The position numbers were made by a program, and so were the translations under genes. DNA of 64,000 nt from Candidatus Eremiobacteraceae bacterium (GTDB lineage Bacteria > Vulcanimicrobiota > Vulcanimicrobiia > Eremiobacterales > Eremiobacteraceae): contig DATGJI010000052.1 in the NCBI GenBank assembly GCA_035295225.1, positions 186,001 to 250,000 on the forward strand. Direction: 5' to 3'. Positions within the stretch are counted from its first letter, which is position 1. Every line of letters begins with the position of its first letter. The notes beneath the pieces were generated by a model, which saw nothing but the letters and a program-made list of their open reading frames with translations, was not told the DNA's origin and ran no database searches. Below are positions 16,181 to 25,569 of the stretch, piece by piece.

Positions 16181-16509
16181 CCGCCGATGTCTCAAGGAAT
16201 TCGAAAATCGGCGGACTGAAGATCGATGCGCTGCCAACTCAGGAGGCCATCATCGGAAGATGGCCGCTCTCGCATTGCATTTGCCTACCGCATCGTCGTG
16301 AGACCTTTCGGCGCGAATATCCGGCGAACTGCCCGCGATAGCGTGAACATGAAAACCTTAGACGGCAAGCGACAGCTAGAGCATTGCACAGCAGGCCTGG
16401 GTCGAAAGTCCGGAGGGAGGCGCGCCGATTTGCGGCAAGCCAGGCATCGTCAGCAATAGCGCGCCGGTCTATGGCCGCTGTCTGAGTTTTTGTTAAGAAG
16501 GAGACACCG
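16181..16509 (+). other. Gene-free leader region, possibly structured RNA
   Basis: No credible ORF in 330 bases upstream of the secreted protein at 16510. From about 16375 it is rich in pairing potential: GGCGCGC and GCGCGCC near 16417 and 16462 can pair, extended inside by TTGC/GCAA, and the segment GGTCGAAAGTCCGGAGGGAG resembles conserved parts of several known RNAs without matching any fully. AAGGAG at 16498 serves the GTG start at 16510. Could be a cis-regulatory leader or a small RNA. Confidence 0.4.
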
Positions 16510-17709
16510 GTGACAGTACGCACGACTCGATCGTCGTTGGTGATTTTGGCATTGGCTTTTGTCGCGCTCGCAAGCGGCCGGTCGGCCGTCGCGGCAGTGC
16601 CCTCGTTCCAGGCATCTCATCTCGTTGCGACACCAGCGCAAACCTCCACGTGGGCGCAGCGCCACAACTATAAAGAGATATACCGAGTCGTTCCGCCCGA
16701 CGGCGTCGACATGACCACTCTCGACACGCAGGCAGCCACCGGTAAGACCGTTCCGCTTTGGAGCGCTTCTATCGTCTCGCCCGTCAATCAAAAGAAATAT
16801 GCCTTCAAGATGGTTGGTACGAGCCCGTTGCTCACGCAGAAGAGCAGCACGACGGTGAAATTCGTTTTGGTCGAACTTCGTTTCCACTTCTCAAACGGCG
16901 TCGTGCTCAGCCCGATCCTGCCCGGATGCGGAGACAGCCATTCCGTCGTCTCGCGCGTGCTTGGTTCGCCCATCATCGCGAACAACATCGACTATATTTC
17001 GAACGGCCAAAACGTCGGCAAGACGCAGTTCGAAGATGCTTTCCAACGCGCCAACTTTTGGAAATACGTCAAGAGCACGAATTATCACGTGGTGCTCAAA
17101 CAAGACGGCACGATTCTGTTCGACGTCACCGTACCTTCCAATGAAGGCTTCACGCAAAGCCAAGGAGGCTGCCCGCCTCTTGGCGAGGTGAATTTCAGCT
17201 GGTTTGACGCCGGCTACAAAGCCGCGCTGAAGCAATTTGTGAACAAGCCCGGCGACTTGGCGCTTGGCATCAACTACAACACGGTTCTGTTTGAGAACAG
17301 CCCGAGCAACTGCTGCACGCTCGGCTACCACGAGGCGGTCGGTATCAATGGCGGAACCGCCACGCAGACCTACAGCGAGTCTGCGTACGTCGATCAAGGT
17401 ATCTTCAACGGCTGGAATACTGCGACGTTGAGCCACGAGATCGGCGAGTGGATGGACGATCCGCTCGGCAACAATCCAACGCCCGCGTGGGGCCACACCG
17501 GTCAAGTTTCGGGCTGCCAGAACAACCTCGAGGTCGGCGACCCCTTGAGCGGCACGACGTTCAATGTGACTGACAACGGGTTCACCTACGAGGTTCAAGA
17601 CTTGGCGTTCTTCTCGTGGTTCTATCGCCAGAGCCCGTCAATAGGTACCGGTGGATTCTACTCGCTCGGCGGCACGTTCACGCACGGGGCGGGGCCGATC
17701 TGCCACTAA
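16510..17709 (+). CDS. Secreted protein with HEIGEW metalloprotease-like motif
   Basis: 399 aa, signal peptide of about 30 residues (SSLVILALAFVALASGRSAVAA). The mature protein carries TATLSHEIGEWMDDPLG near residue 315, a zincin-like HExxE/W..DP motif rather than the HExxH form, later acidic and aromatic residues (EVGDP, FFSWFYRQSP), and several Cys that could pair outside the cytoplasm. Similar HExxExxxDP proteins are annotated as hypothetical in Acidobacteria-like genomes as I remember them. Start: GTG with AAGGAG seven bases upstream. Protease activity is inference from the motif; substrate unknown. Confidence 0.65.
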   Translation: MTVRTTRSSLVILALAFVALASGRSAVAAVPSFQASHLVATPAQTSTWAQRHNYKEIYRVVPPDGVDMTTLDTQAATGKTVPLWSASIVSPVNQKKYAFKMVGTSPLLTQKSSTTVKFVLVELRFHFSNGVVLSPILPGCGDSHSVVSRVLGSPIIANNIDYISNGQNVGKTQFEDAFQRANFWKYVKSTNYHVVLKQDGTILFDVTVPSNEGFTQSQGGCPPLGEVNFSWFDAGYKAALKQFVNKPGDLALGINYNTVLFENSPSNCCTLGYHEAVGINGGTATQTYSESAYVDQGIFNGWNTATLSHEIGEWMDDPLGNNPTPAWGHTGQVSGCQNNLEVGDPLSGTTFNVTDNGFTYEVQDLAFFSWFYRQSPSIGTGGFYSLGGTFTHGAGPICH

Positions 17710-17734
17710 ATCGACATAAGCGTCGTTATGCGCC

Positions 17735-17767
17735 ATCGGCCGCCTTTGGGGCGGCCGATTTTCTTTT
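17735..17767 (+). terminator. Rho-independent terminator
   Basis: ATCGGCCGCC / GGCGGCCGAT (10-bp stem, TTTGG loop) followed by TTTTCTTTT, 26 bases past the stop of the secreted protein. Confidence 0.92.
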
Positions 17768-17802
17768 GGCTTGTTCGCTCTGTGAGCGGGTGCGACGGCC
17801 TG

Positions 17803-18210
17803 CTATTTCTCGCAGTTGACAAACCATTCGAGACCGAACTTGTCCTTGAGCACGCCAAACTTGGCGCTCCAGAACACCTCGCCGAGCGGCATCTCGACTT
17901 CGCCGCCTTTGGCAAGCGCGTCGAAGATCCGCGTCGCTTCAGCTTCATCGCGCGTCGATAACGATAACGAGATGTTACCGTCCACGTTCGGCGTGTCGGG
18001 GCGTCCGTCCGAAGCGCTGAACTTCACCGCCCCCGATTCGAACCGCGCATACATGATCTTGTCGCCCCAGTTCGGCGGCGCGGGCATTTCGGGCGGCGCT
18101 TCCTTCATGCGCATGAGCGAGTCGATCGTGCCGCCAAAGATGCTCTTGTAGAAATTGAGCGCCTCTTCGCACTTGCCGTAGAAGAAAAGGTAAGGTTGCA
18201 ACTCCAACAT
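17803..18210 (-). CDS. VOC-superfamily protein, PhnB-like
   Basis: 135 aa, glyoxalase/bleomycin-resistance fold of the PhnB type: LQPYLFFYGKCEEALNFYKSIFGG at the N terminus, then GDKIMYARFESGAVKFSASDG and the C-terminal WSAKFGVLKDKFGLEWFVN. Members of this group have no firmly known reaction despite old demethylubiquinone methyltransferase labels. AAAGG lies 7 bases upstream of the ATG. Monocistronic. Confidence 0.85.
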   Translation of the reverse strand: MLELQPYLFFYGKCEEALNFYKSIFGGTIDSLMRMKEAPPEMPAPPNWGDKIMYARFESGAVKFSASDGRPDTPNVDGNISLSLSTRDEAEATRIFDALAKGGEVEMPLGEVFWSAKFGVLKDKFGLEWFVNCEK

Positions 18211-18276
18211 GTATGACCTTTCTCTGAGATGCGTGAGGCGTGGCGGTTCGTTTCCCGGACTGTCGATATCCTGTCG

Positions 18277-19521
18277 TCAAGCGGTTGGTATGCTGGTGAA
18301 CCGAAAGGCGGCACTAAAGCGGATCCACAAAGCCGCTGCCAAGGACACAAGCCCCGCGATCACGATTGTCGGCAACGCGCCGATCGTGCTTCCGATTATT
18401 CCCCCGAGTACGCTGCCGATCGGCAGCGTCCCCCAAACTATCGTGCGCATCGTTGCGTTCATCCGGCCTTGCAGTGACGGTGCGACGATGGCTTGGCGAA
18501 GACTCACCTGATTGACATTGTAGACTGGGTAGGCAAATGATTGAAGCAGTTGCGCTAGCAACAAGAAAATCATGGGAAGGCCGAAAGCGGCGAGCGCCGT
18601 GACAAGGATGCCGACCCCGCCCATGATGCTGGTCAGCAACAGCGTCTTGCCAAATCCAAACCGACGTGCAATGCCGGCGGCAAGAAATGCGCCCGCAACG
18701 CCGAGATTCCCAAACGCAAGCACGCCGCCCACGAGCGCTGGTGCGAGATGCAGACTTCTGTACGCGAAAATCAGGAATACGGCTCCGATCATAGCACTGC
18801 CGAGATTGCTTGTGGCCGTGCATGCTGCTATGTTGCGCAAGACCGGATTCTTGTAAACTACTTCGACGCCGGCGCGAAGCTCTTGAAAGAACCCGGTTGA
18901 GATCGCGGAGGAAGATGCCACTACCTCGCGTTTCCGAATAGCCGCGAGACCGACCACTGAACCGATGAACGACAGCGCATCAACGAGGACGGACAGCGGA
19001 GCGCCAAGCCACTGTATGAGAATGCCCGCGAAACCGTTGCCGGCCACATCTGAAGCCGAGCGGCTGATCTCCAGTTTCGAATTGCCTTCTATTAAGTCGA
19101 CCCGATCGATCAACGTGGGCAGATACGATTGATATGCCACGTCGAAAAAAACGGTTAGGACGCCGACGACGAGCGCAACAACATAGAGCTGCCCGAGCGT
19201 GAGCATATGGTTGGCCCAGGCTAGGGGAACGGATCCGAGCGCCATGGCGCGACCCACGTCGGCGGTGATCATGACCGCTCTGCGGGGCAACCGGTCTACC
19301 CAAACGCCAGCGGGCAATCCCAACATGGGAAACGCCAAGAATTGAGCGGCTTCCAGTAAGCCGACTTGGTATGCATGTGCACCCAGCGTGAGAATTGCGA
19401 CGCTGGGGAGTGCGAGCGCGGTGATGCTGCTTCCAAACAGGCTGATCGTCTGGCCCGTCCAAAGCCTCGCGAAGTCAGGATGGCGCCAGAGGCGATTTCC
19501 GGGCTTAGGAAGATCCGACAT
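18277..19521 (-). CDS. MFS transporter, MFS_3/EntS-like exporter
   Basis: 414 aa with about 12 hydrophobic segments. The start LWRHPDFARLWTGQTISLFGSSIT and GVWVDRLPRRAVMITADVGRA (loop 2-3 motif) are typical of the MFS_3 group that exports siderophores and antibiotics. The central cytoplasmic loop (AIRKREVVASSSAISTGFFQELRAG) separates two six-helix halves. Stands alone. Substrate unknown. Confidence 0.88.
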   Translation of the reverse strand: MSDLPKPGNRLWRHPDFARLWTGQTISLFGSSITALALPSVAILTLGAHAYQVGLLEAAQFLAFPMLGLPAGVWVDRLPRRAVMITADVGRAMALGSVPLAWANHMLTLGQLYVVALVVGVLTVFFDVAYQSYLPTLIDRVDLIEGNSKLEISRSASDVAGNGFAGILIQWLGAPLSVLVDALSFIGSVVGLAAIRKREVVASSSAISTGFFQELRAGVEVVYKNPVLRNIAACTATSNLGSAMIGAVFLIFAYRSLHLAPALVGGVLAFGNLGVAGAFLAAGIARRFGFGKTLLLTSIMGGVGILVTALAAFGLPMIFLLLAQLLQSFAYPVYNVNQVSLRQAIVAPSLQGRMNATMRTIVWGTLPIGSVLGGIIGSTIGALPTIVIAGLVSLAAALWIRFSAAFRFTSIPTA

Positions 19522-19666
19522 TAGGACGTCACCGACGTTTCCCGGAATGTGAAATCACCTGCAGGTCCGAAGTCGCACACGCTGACTAACACAAGTGTGG
19601 TAGATTGGCTTTCAGTCATTGGCTTTGCGCAAGAACCGGGAAGTCGATCCCTACGGAGGTTTTCCG

Positions 19667-20731
19667 ATGAACCGGAAGTATGCCGTTGTTCGCTTCGCTG
19701 TGTTGTTCGCTGAAGGTCTTACGCTCTGTTCGCTTTTTCAACTGTCGGCGTGCGGTGGCGGCGGCGGATCTGCAGGTGTTGCACCGCCGCCTCCGGTCAA
19801 GCGTTGCACAGGCAATTGCATCGTAGAACCATTCAATGCCACGAACAACTTTGCTCTCCTTAGCACTCTGTTCCCTTATCCGGTCGTATATGCAACCGGC
19901 TCTGGCGCCAATTGGAATGTCCTGTCGTGGGGCCAACAGTCTGGGGTGAACTGGAAGCCTTTTGTGATCACAAGTCCTTCGTCGACCGAGACTCTATACA
20001 CCTCATCCACATTGGCGACGGCCTATGATCCCATGTCAGTGACTTTTCAAAGTAATCCAGCTTCAGCGACTTGGACCTCGACTACCTTAGGTCAAACCGC
20101 GACGACGTACTGCGGCTCAATCCCCCAAGAGTTTGATTTCTTTCTTCAGCCAAACGGCCCAGGGTTCGTCCAGACAAATCCGAGTGGTATTCTACCGGCC
20201 GGCGCCTATCCCAGCGGAGCCATTCCCACTTTGGATCAGATCACAAACCTTGACTTCCAGGGAACCATTACGGTCTTGGCGGCATCCCAATCCACGTCGA
20301 GTTTTGAATGCGGAGTGAATCAGAGCCAAGTCATACCGTCTCTCATCTTCAATTCGACAACAGGCCAAACTCTTTTTTACCAGCTGGAGGTCGCCTTAGA
20401 ATGCTACCAGGGCACCCTGCCCGGGCAGGGCTGTGTCTCTGGTCCGCCGACTGAATTCTTTTGCCAGGGCACCCAACCGTACTGCATTGGCGACCCCATC
20501 ACGAGTTATGGACATAATCTCCTCAATCAAGGAGACGCGCTGACTATGAACGGCATCAACCTCGCCCCGCGCTTAAGAGCGCTCATCAGCGGGGGCTCTC
20601 CCGATGGGCTGATGGACTCAAACCCTGCAGACTGGCGGCTCACAAGCATGTATATCGGACAGAGCGGCTGGGGCCGGGCTAACCTTGAAACCCTATGGAG
20701 CGGAGAGTTCTTGGTTCAGCTGACATATTAG
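19667..20731 (+). CDS. Hypothetical lipoprotein
   Basis: 354 aa. Lipobox LSAC (Cys near residue 26) followed by GGGGGSAG and APPPP, a flexible anchor. The mature domain is Thr/Ser/Asn/Gln-rich with paired Cys (RCTGNCIVEP; LECYQG...GQGCVSG; FFCQGTQPYCIGDP), suggesting an extracellular beta-rich structure. Start ATG 19667 has GGAGG seven bases upstream. Base composition is visibly less GC-rich than neighbours. No family recognised. Confidence 0.7.
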   Translation: MNRKYAVVRFAVLFAEGLTLCSLFQLSACGGGGGSAGVAPPPPVKRCTGNCIVEPFNATNNFALLSTLFPYPVVYATGSGANWNVLSWGQQSGVNWKPFVITSPSSTETLYTSSTLATAYDPMSVTFQSNPASATWTSTTLGQTATTYCGSIPQEFDFFLQPNGPGFVQTNPSGILPAGAYPSGAIPTLDQITNLDFQGTITVLAASQSTSSFECGVNQSQVIPSLIFNSTTGQTLFYQLEVALECYQGTLPGQGCVSGPPTEFFCQGTQPYCIGDPITSYGHNLLNQGDALTMNGINLAPRLRALISGGSPDGLMDSNPADWRLTSMYIGQSGWGRANLETLWSGEFLVQLTY

Positions 20732-20788
20732 TGTCGGCGTTTCCAACGTCAGATATCCGAAGTTACCGCCTCCGACCGAGGAGTTCGC

Positions 20789-21199
20789 ATGAAGCGCAGC
20801 ACCGTCTTAACCACCACGTCCGTGCTCTCGATCATCCTCCTCTCGCTTCATTTTACGGATGACATCGTCTATGGGACCGATAGGTCCCCGGTCTTGAACG
20901 TCGTGGCAATCGCTGTCCTCGTCATCTGGCTATACGGGTCGCTCGTGCTCGCCGATCGGCGATCGGGGCACGTGATCATGCTCCTCGGATCGATCGCGGG
21001 ACTGGTAGTCTTTACCGTTCACGTGAACCGAGCCGGAGGACTGCCGGCCGGAGCCCTCGCCGAGTCCAGCGGAACATTTTTCTTCGTTTGGACTCTCCTC
21101 GCGCTCGCCGTGACCTCCGCCTTCTCCGCGATCCTCTCGGCGTACGGATTGTGGAATCTGCGACGTTCAAACGCGCCGAATGCTAGCCCGATGATTTGA
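20789..21199 (+). CDS. Small integral membrane protein, unknown function
   Basis: 136 aa with four predicted membrane helices (STVLTTTSVLSIILLSLHF, VLNVVAIAVLVIWLYGSLVLA, HVIMLLGSIAGLVVFTVHV, FFFVWTLLALAVTSAFSAILSAY). GAGGAG five bases before the ATG. It follows the lipoprotein by 57 bases and could be cotranscribed. No family recognised. Confidence 0.7.
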   Translation: MKRSTVLTTTSVLSIILLSLHFTDDIVYGTDRSPVLNVVAIAVLVIWLYGSLVLADRRSGHVIMLLGSIAGLVVFTVHVNRAGGLPAGALAESSGTFFFVWTLLALAVTSAFSAILSAYGLWNLRRSNAPNASPMI

Positions 21200-21511
21200 G
21201 ACGTAACTCCGCATCGCAAATTTGCAGGCCGAGCGCGAACGTTGTGAGGTTTGCAGCGTAATATTTCGCAAGTTGATGCGAGCGAGACGTGGGGTTTTCA
21301 CAGGTTCCGGCTTGACTCAGGCGCCGTCGACGGCCAGGTTGCTGGATAACTCGCGCTGAGCGCTCACCTGGGCGAGGATATCGTTTTCCTACTTCTCAAC
21401 CGTCGCCACGGCGTCGACGCCGACCACGAAGGAACTTCGGTGGCTGGCGCGACCAGTCTGCATGCGGAATCTACTTGACGCGGGCTCCGTAGATCAGATG
21501 CCAGAAAACCA
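21200..21511. other. Gene-free stretch with a possible coding remnant
   Basis: No complete gene. On the minus strand, near 21435-21318, one frame reads like protein (SFVVGVDAVATVEK, an in-frame TAG, then ENDILAQVSAQRELSSN) with no start nearby, which could be a decayed gene end. No promoter, terminator or repeat of the two window families is seen here. Confidence 0.3.
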
Positions 21512-21859
21512 TCACTTGTAAACCGGTTCGGCGTAGAAATCGTCAAGAGTTCGGGGCGGCTCATGAAGGAAAAGGACGCTGTAGTGGTCGCCGCGGTCAA
21601 AGATGGCAATCTTGCCTCCGACAATCGACTTGTCGCTGCATGCGACATGGTATTGGCGTGTCAATTCTTGACACGCCGTGACCATTACGGCCGCAAAGTT
21701 CCCGCCCATCGTTAGGATTGGCCTCGAGTCACCCACGAAATCTGGCGAAGATATCGCGACTGGCGATGTCGTCGCCGACGGTAGCGGATCACCCCTGGCA
21801 CCAAGTGCAACCGCCGTGACGAACATCGACGCGAGAATTGAGCGGCCTAATGGAATCAT
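21512..21859 (-). CDS. Small exported protein, unknown function
   Basis: 115 aa with an N-terminal hydrophobic signal (ILASMFVTAVALGARG). The mature part holds two Cys (TACQELTRQYHVACSDK) and ends in HYSVLFLHEPPRTLDDFY. GGAGG lies 11 bases before the ATG at 21859. The short stretch YSVLFLHEP loosely recalls YAVLYINEV in the lipoprotein gene at 21974, so the two may be distant relatives; that is weak. Confidence 0.5.
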   Translation of the reverse strand: MIPLGRSILASMFVTAVALGARGDPLPSATTSPVAISSPDFVGDSRPILTMGGNFAAVMVTACQELTRQYHVACSDKSIVGGKIAIFDRGDHYSVLFLHEPPRTLDDFYAEPVYK

Positions 21860-21973
21860 TTTGATTGAGACCTCCGTTTAAGGGCGTGATAGAGGCCCTC
21901 CGAGTCGGGCGTGCATTCGCATTAATAGCCCTGTGAAGCACAATTGATGACAAAACGGCCGATCGGCCTCAAC

Positions 21974-22396
21974 TCACGCGTTGGGGGGGCCTGCGAACTC
22001 TGTTCCATTGCAAGGCCAGACGTACATGTGTTGCAGAGCTGCATTTGCGTATCTGCGGTCAATCACGTGTGGCGGTCCAAATCGGTCCGCGATGACGACA
22101 GGGGGCTGTGAGACCTCGTTGATGTACAGCACTGCGTACCGTCTGCCGTCAGTTGATACTCGCGTCCACCTAACCTGCTTCTGATCTGCGACCGGGAGCG
22201 ACTTAATAATGGCCAACATCCAACGGCGATCCAAATCTGACAAGTGCTGCATTTTGAAATATGCTGTCGTCGGAAGAAATTCCAAACAAGAGCCAGTGGG
22301 CGCTGTCGCTCCATAGACCTGAGAAGCCGTCTTACCAGAACAGCCTAGGCACACATAACTCAGAAGTAGGCCGAGCAGCGTTATGCGCCGTGGCAT
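21974..22396 (-). CDS. Small lipoprotein, unknown function
   Basis: 140 aa. [18 protein letters not shown] is a short type II signal with lipobox CLGC. The mature part is a compact mixed domain ([40 protein letters not shown]). The ATG at 22396 lies inside the last codons of secA (16-base overlap), so it would be translated at the end of the secA message. Not a recognised family. Confidence 0.5.
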   Translation of the reverse strand: MPRRITLLGLLLSYVCLGCSGKTASQVYGATAPTGSCLEFLPTTAYFKMQHLSDLDRRWMLAIIKSLPVADQKQVRWTRVSTDGRRYAVLYINEVSQPPVVIADRFGPPHVIDRRYANAALQHMYVWPCNGTEFAGPPNA

Positions 22397-25122
22397 TTCT
22401 TATACTTCTTGCCGGATCCGCATGGGCACGGATCGTTGCGGCCAACGCGTGCGCCTTCGGTCTTGCGAACAGGTTGTCGCGGCGCGGTGTCGTCGCGGTT
22501 TGAACGAAGTTGGTCGAAGCGCTTCGCGGCGTTTGGATCGAGCGGCAGCGTTCGGCCTGCGGCCATCGCACCGGCTGCTGCTCCAGCAGTTGCTCCCGCG
22601 GTTTCAAACGGTGCAGATTCGGCCGCAGGCAATGCGGCGCCGTTTGCTTGCTGCGTTTCGGGTGCAAGACCGGCCGGTGGTGGCGGCGGCTGCACGACGA
22701 TGTGGAAATCATCGCCCTGATACATCGCCTGCAGAAAGTCGTCTTGTATCGTGACCTTGAGATCTTCGAAGAGCTCGAATGCTTCCTTTTCGTACTCGAC
22801 GCGCGGGTCTTTCTGACCCCAGCCTCGCAGGCCGATGCCCTGTTTGAGACTGTCCATCGTGTACAGATGGTCGATCCAGAGCCGATCGATGATCTGCAGC
22901 ATCGTGCCGCGCTCGAGCATCCGCAGACCGTCGCGCAGCCCTTGCTCTTCGAGCTGCGGATAGCGCGTGATCATCCGCTCTTCCTTATCGGTATAGATCT
23001 GGTCGCCTTCGCGCGCGAGCAGATCGACCATCTCCTCTTTGGAGAGCGGCAGCAACTGTTCGGGTGTGACTCGTTTGGAAATGCCGTGCACCGACTGCTC
23101 GAGTTCGGCGATGATCCTTGGGCGATCCCACTCGTGCGGATGCACGGTGTCGGCGCAGTTCGAATCAACGGCTTGCTGGCTCTTCAGCCGAACGATCTCG
23201 GTCAGCGACGGCCGGAGATTGCAGCCTTCCAGCACGCTGCGGCGCTCCGCGTAGATCACCGAGCGCTGCTTGTTCATGACGTCGTCGTATTCGAGGACGT
23301 GCTTGCGGCTCTCGTAGTGGTGCGCTTCGACTTTCTTCTGCGCGTTCTCGATGCTCTTCGTGAGGATGCCCGCCTCGATTGGCGTGTCGTCCTCGAGCTT
23401 GAAGAGCGGCGATTCCATGATGCCCTTGATGCGGTCGCCGCCGAAGATCCGCATGAGTTCGTCGTCGAGTCCGACATAGAAGCGAGACGAGCCCGGATCA
23501 CCCTGCCGACCCGACCGGCCGCGCAGCTGATTGTCGATGCGCCGCGATTCGTGACGCTCCGTGCCGATGATGTGCAGGCCGCCGACAGCGGTCACGCCTT
23601 CGCCGAGTTTGATATCGACGCCGCGGCCGGCCATGTTCGTGGCGATCGTCACTTTGCCGGGCAGGCCGGCATCTTTGATGATCTCAGCTTCCTTTTCATG
23701 GTATTTCGCATTGAGCACGTTGTGCGGAATGCCGCGCTTGGAGAGGTAGCCGGAAAGACGCTCGGATTTTTCGATCGACCGAGTGCCCACAAGCACCGGC
23801 TGCCCGGCCTTGTGCCGCTCGACGATCTCGTTGATGACGGCCTTGAACTTCTGCTCTTCGTTCTTGTATACGACGTCGTCGTGGTCGCGGCGCGCGACGG
23901 CTTGGTTCGTCGGAATCACGAGTACGTCGAGGCCGTAGATCTCGCGGAATTCGCGCTCCTCGGTCTTCGCGGTACCCGTCATGCCGGCGAGTTTCTTGTA
24001 CAGGCGGAAATAGTTCTGGAAGGTGATCGTGGCGAGCGTCTGATCCTCGCTCTTCACCTTGATGCCTTCTTTGGCTTCGATCGCCTGGTGAATGCCGTCT
24101 GAGTAGCGCCGGCCGTGCATGAGCCGGCCGGTGAACTCATCGACGATGATGATCTGGCCATCTTGCACGACGTACTGCTCGTCCTTGCGGAAAAGCTCTT
24201 TCGCCTTGAGCGCCGCCTGCAGTTGGTGCGTCAGCTCGAGGTTCACGGTGTCGTAGAGGTTCTGCACGCCGAGGAGCCGTTCGACCTTAGCGACGCCTTT
24301 TTCGGTGATCGGCACGGCGTGCATCTTCTCGTCGACGGTGTAATCTTCGTCGCGCACGAGTTGCGGCATGATGTTGCGCGCGAACTGCTCGTATATGTGG
24401 GTCGGATCTTTGAAGTTCGGTCCGAGGACGGCTTCGGGCGGCCCGCTGATGATGAGCGGCGTGCGCGCCTCATCGATCAAGATCGAGTCGACTTCATCCA
24501 CGATGGCGTAGTTCAGGTCGCGCTGCACGCAATAGTCGACGCGCGGCGCCATGTTGTCGCGCAGATAGTCGAAGCCCGCTTCGTTGTTCGTGACGTACGT
24601 GATATCGCTCGCGTACGCCGCGCGACGTTCGTGCGGCGGCAAGAAATGCTGGATGATGCCGACGCTCTGGCCGAGCGAACGATAGATCGGACCCATCCAT
24701 TCGGCATCGCGCTTCGCGAGATAGTCGTTGGACGTGACCAAGTGCACGCCTTTGCCCGCAAGCGCGTTGAGATAGATCGCAAGGGTTGCCACGAGCGTCT
24801 TGCCCTCGCCGGTGCGCATCTCTGCGACCTTGCCTTCGTGCAAGACCATGCCGCCGATGAGCTGGACGTCGAAGTGACGCATGCCGAGCGTTCGCTTGGC
24901 CGCCTCGCGGCAGACGGCAAACGCTTCGACGAGCAGATCGTCGAGCGTCGCGCCCTGTTCGAGCCGCTCGCGGAATTCGACGGTCTTGCGCGCCAGATCT
25001 TCGTCACTGAGCTGCGCGACCGACGATTCAAGCTCGTTGATGCGCAGCGCCCTTTTGCGCAGGCGTGCGACTTCGCGGTCGTTTCCGTCGACCCACGATT
25101 TGATCGATGTGAATACAGACAA
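22381..25122 (-). CDS. secA: Preprotein translocase ATPase SecA
   Basis: 913 aa, the motor driving Sec export. Walker A MRTGEGKT near residue 104, [19 protein letters not shown] (DEAD region), [11 protein letters not shown] and [11 protein letters not shown] in the second motor domain, a Gln/Pro/Ala-rich linker near residue 830, and the C-terminal zinc tail [14 protein letters not shown] that binds SecB and lipids. Start is TTG at 25122 ([13 protein letters not shown]) with GGAGG 11 bases upstream. Normal family length. Codirectional with hpf. Confidence 0.97.
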   Translation of the reverse strand: MSVFTSIKSWVDGNDREVARLRKRALRINELESSVAQLSDEDLARKTVEFRERLEQGATLDDLLVEAFAVCREAAKRTLGMRHFDVQLIGGMVLHEGKVAEMRTGEGKTLVATLAIYLNALAGKGVHLVTSNDYLAKRDAEWMGPIYRSLGQSVGIIQHFLPPHERRAAYASDITYVTNNEAGFDYLRDNMAPRVDYCVQRDLNYAIVDEVDSILIDEARTPLIISGPPEAVLGPNFKDPTHIYEQFARNIMPQLVRDEDYTVDEKMHAVPITEKGVAKVERLLGVQNLYDTVNLELTHQLQAALKAKELFRKDEQYVVQDGQIIIVDEFTGRLMHGRRYSDGIHQAIEAKEGIKVKSEDQTLATITFQNYFRLYKKLAGMTGTAKTEEREFREIYGLDVLVIPTNQAVARRDHDDVVYKNEEQKFKAVINEIVERHKAGQPVLVGTRSIEKSERLSGYLSKRGIPHNVLNAKYHEKEAEIIKDAGLPGKVTIATNMAGRGVDIKLGEGVTAVGGLHIIGTERHESRRIDNQLRGRSGRQGDPGSSRFYVGLDDELMRIFGGDRIKGIMESPLFKLEDDTPIEAGILTKSIENAQKKVEAHHYESRKHVLEYDDVMNKQRSVIYAERRSVLEGCNLRPSLTEIVRLKSQQAVDSNCADTVHPHEWDRPRIIAELEQSVHGISKRVTPEQLLPLSKEEMVDLLAREGDQIYTDKEERMITRYPQLEEQGLRDGLRMLERGTMLQIIDRLWIDHLYTMDSLKQGIGLRGWGQKDPRVEYEKEAFELFEDLKVTIQDDFLQAMYQGDDFHIVVQPPPPPAGLAPETQQANGAALPAAESAPFETAGATAGAAAGAMAAGRTLPLDPNAAKRFDQLRSNRDDTAPRQPVRKTEGARVGRNDPCPCGSGKKYKKCHGA

Positions 25123-25185
25123 GGTTTGCGGTTCCTCCGGTTGCGTTTTGAGATCGAGTGCGGCGGTGATGAGGGCCGCGCCGTC

Positions 25186-25425
25186 TTAACGCCGGAGCTG
25201 GACTGCCAGAGATGAGGGTGCGGGAATCGGAGGTGCCTCGCGCCGGACGAGCGCCTCGCTCGGGGCGGCGACGTCGTGGTTGAGACGCGCGGCCGGGCGA
25301 TCGGCGACGTGCTGCGTGGCGCAGACGGCGATCACGCGGGCGATCGCGGTGGCATTGCACCTGGCCGGCAGGCGCGCGGCATCGGGAACGATGAGCGCGG
25401 CTGCCAGAACGAGTGAGATGAGCAT
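25186..25425 (-). CDS. Possible small exported protein
   Basis: 79 aa: MLISLVLAAALIVPDAARL looks like a signal peptide, followed by a Cys-containing, Ala/Arg/Pro-rich part (two Cys: ARCNATAIARVIAVCATQ). No ribosome-binding site; TATACC lies eight bases before the ATG, so it could be leaderless. It fits between secA and the family-B palindrome. Real coding status is uncertain. Confidence 0.35.
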   Translation of the reverse strand: MLISLVLAAALIVPDAARLPARCNATAIARVIAVCATQHVADRPAARLNHDVAAPSEALVRREAPPIPAPSSLAVQLRR

Positions 25426-25490
25426 ACGGTCTTGGTATATTCGGCGCCGGCTAGCTCGGCCCCCACTAGTTTGGAGGGGGCGACTTGTTT

Positions 25491-25552
25491 GAAGGGGCCG
25501 ACGCTAGTCGGCCCGGCGAAAATGAACTGGGCCGACTGGCGTCGGCCCCTTC
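25491..25552. repeat. Family-B long palindrome at the 3' end of hpf
   Basis: Arms of 24 bp (GAAGGGGCCGACGC... and ...GCGTCGGCCCCTTC) with a single mismatch (TAG against TGG) around a spacer ggcgaaaatgaact. Each arm is also a small hairpin (GGGCCGAC/GTCGGCCC). It can fold as a cruciform or as a strong transcript hairpin just after the hpf stop. Confidence 0.85.
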
Positions 25553-25569
25553 GGTAGAACGAGGGCGTG

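Noticed and set aside
16375-16500. RNase P RNA or small SRP RNA in the leader at 16.4 kb
   Set aside because: GAAAGTCCGG and GTCCGGAGGGAG recall their cores, but the rest (RNase P GGTGCC..TAACG block and closing 3' end; SRP symmetric-loop bases) is absent and the segment is too short for RNase P.
16375-16500. Cyclic-di-GMP or cobalamin riboswitch
   Set aside because: Only scattered matches (GCACAG, AAGCCAGG); the conserved blocks do not occur in the right order, so I kept it as an unassigned leader.
22510-24102. Long plus-strand open frames opposite secA, and similar frames opposite glyS, mqnE, dnaK and ftsK
   Set aside because: High GC leaves antisense frames open; they lack ribosome-binding sites and have shadow-type composition rich in Arg, His and Asp.
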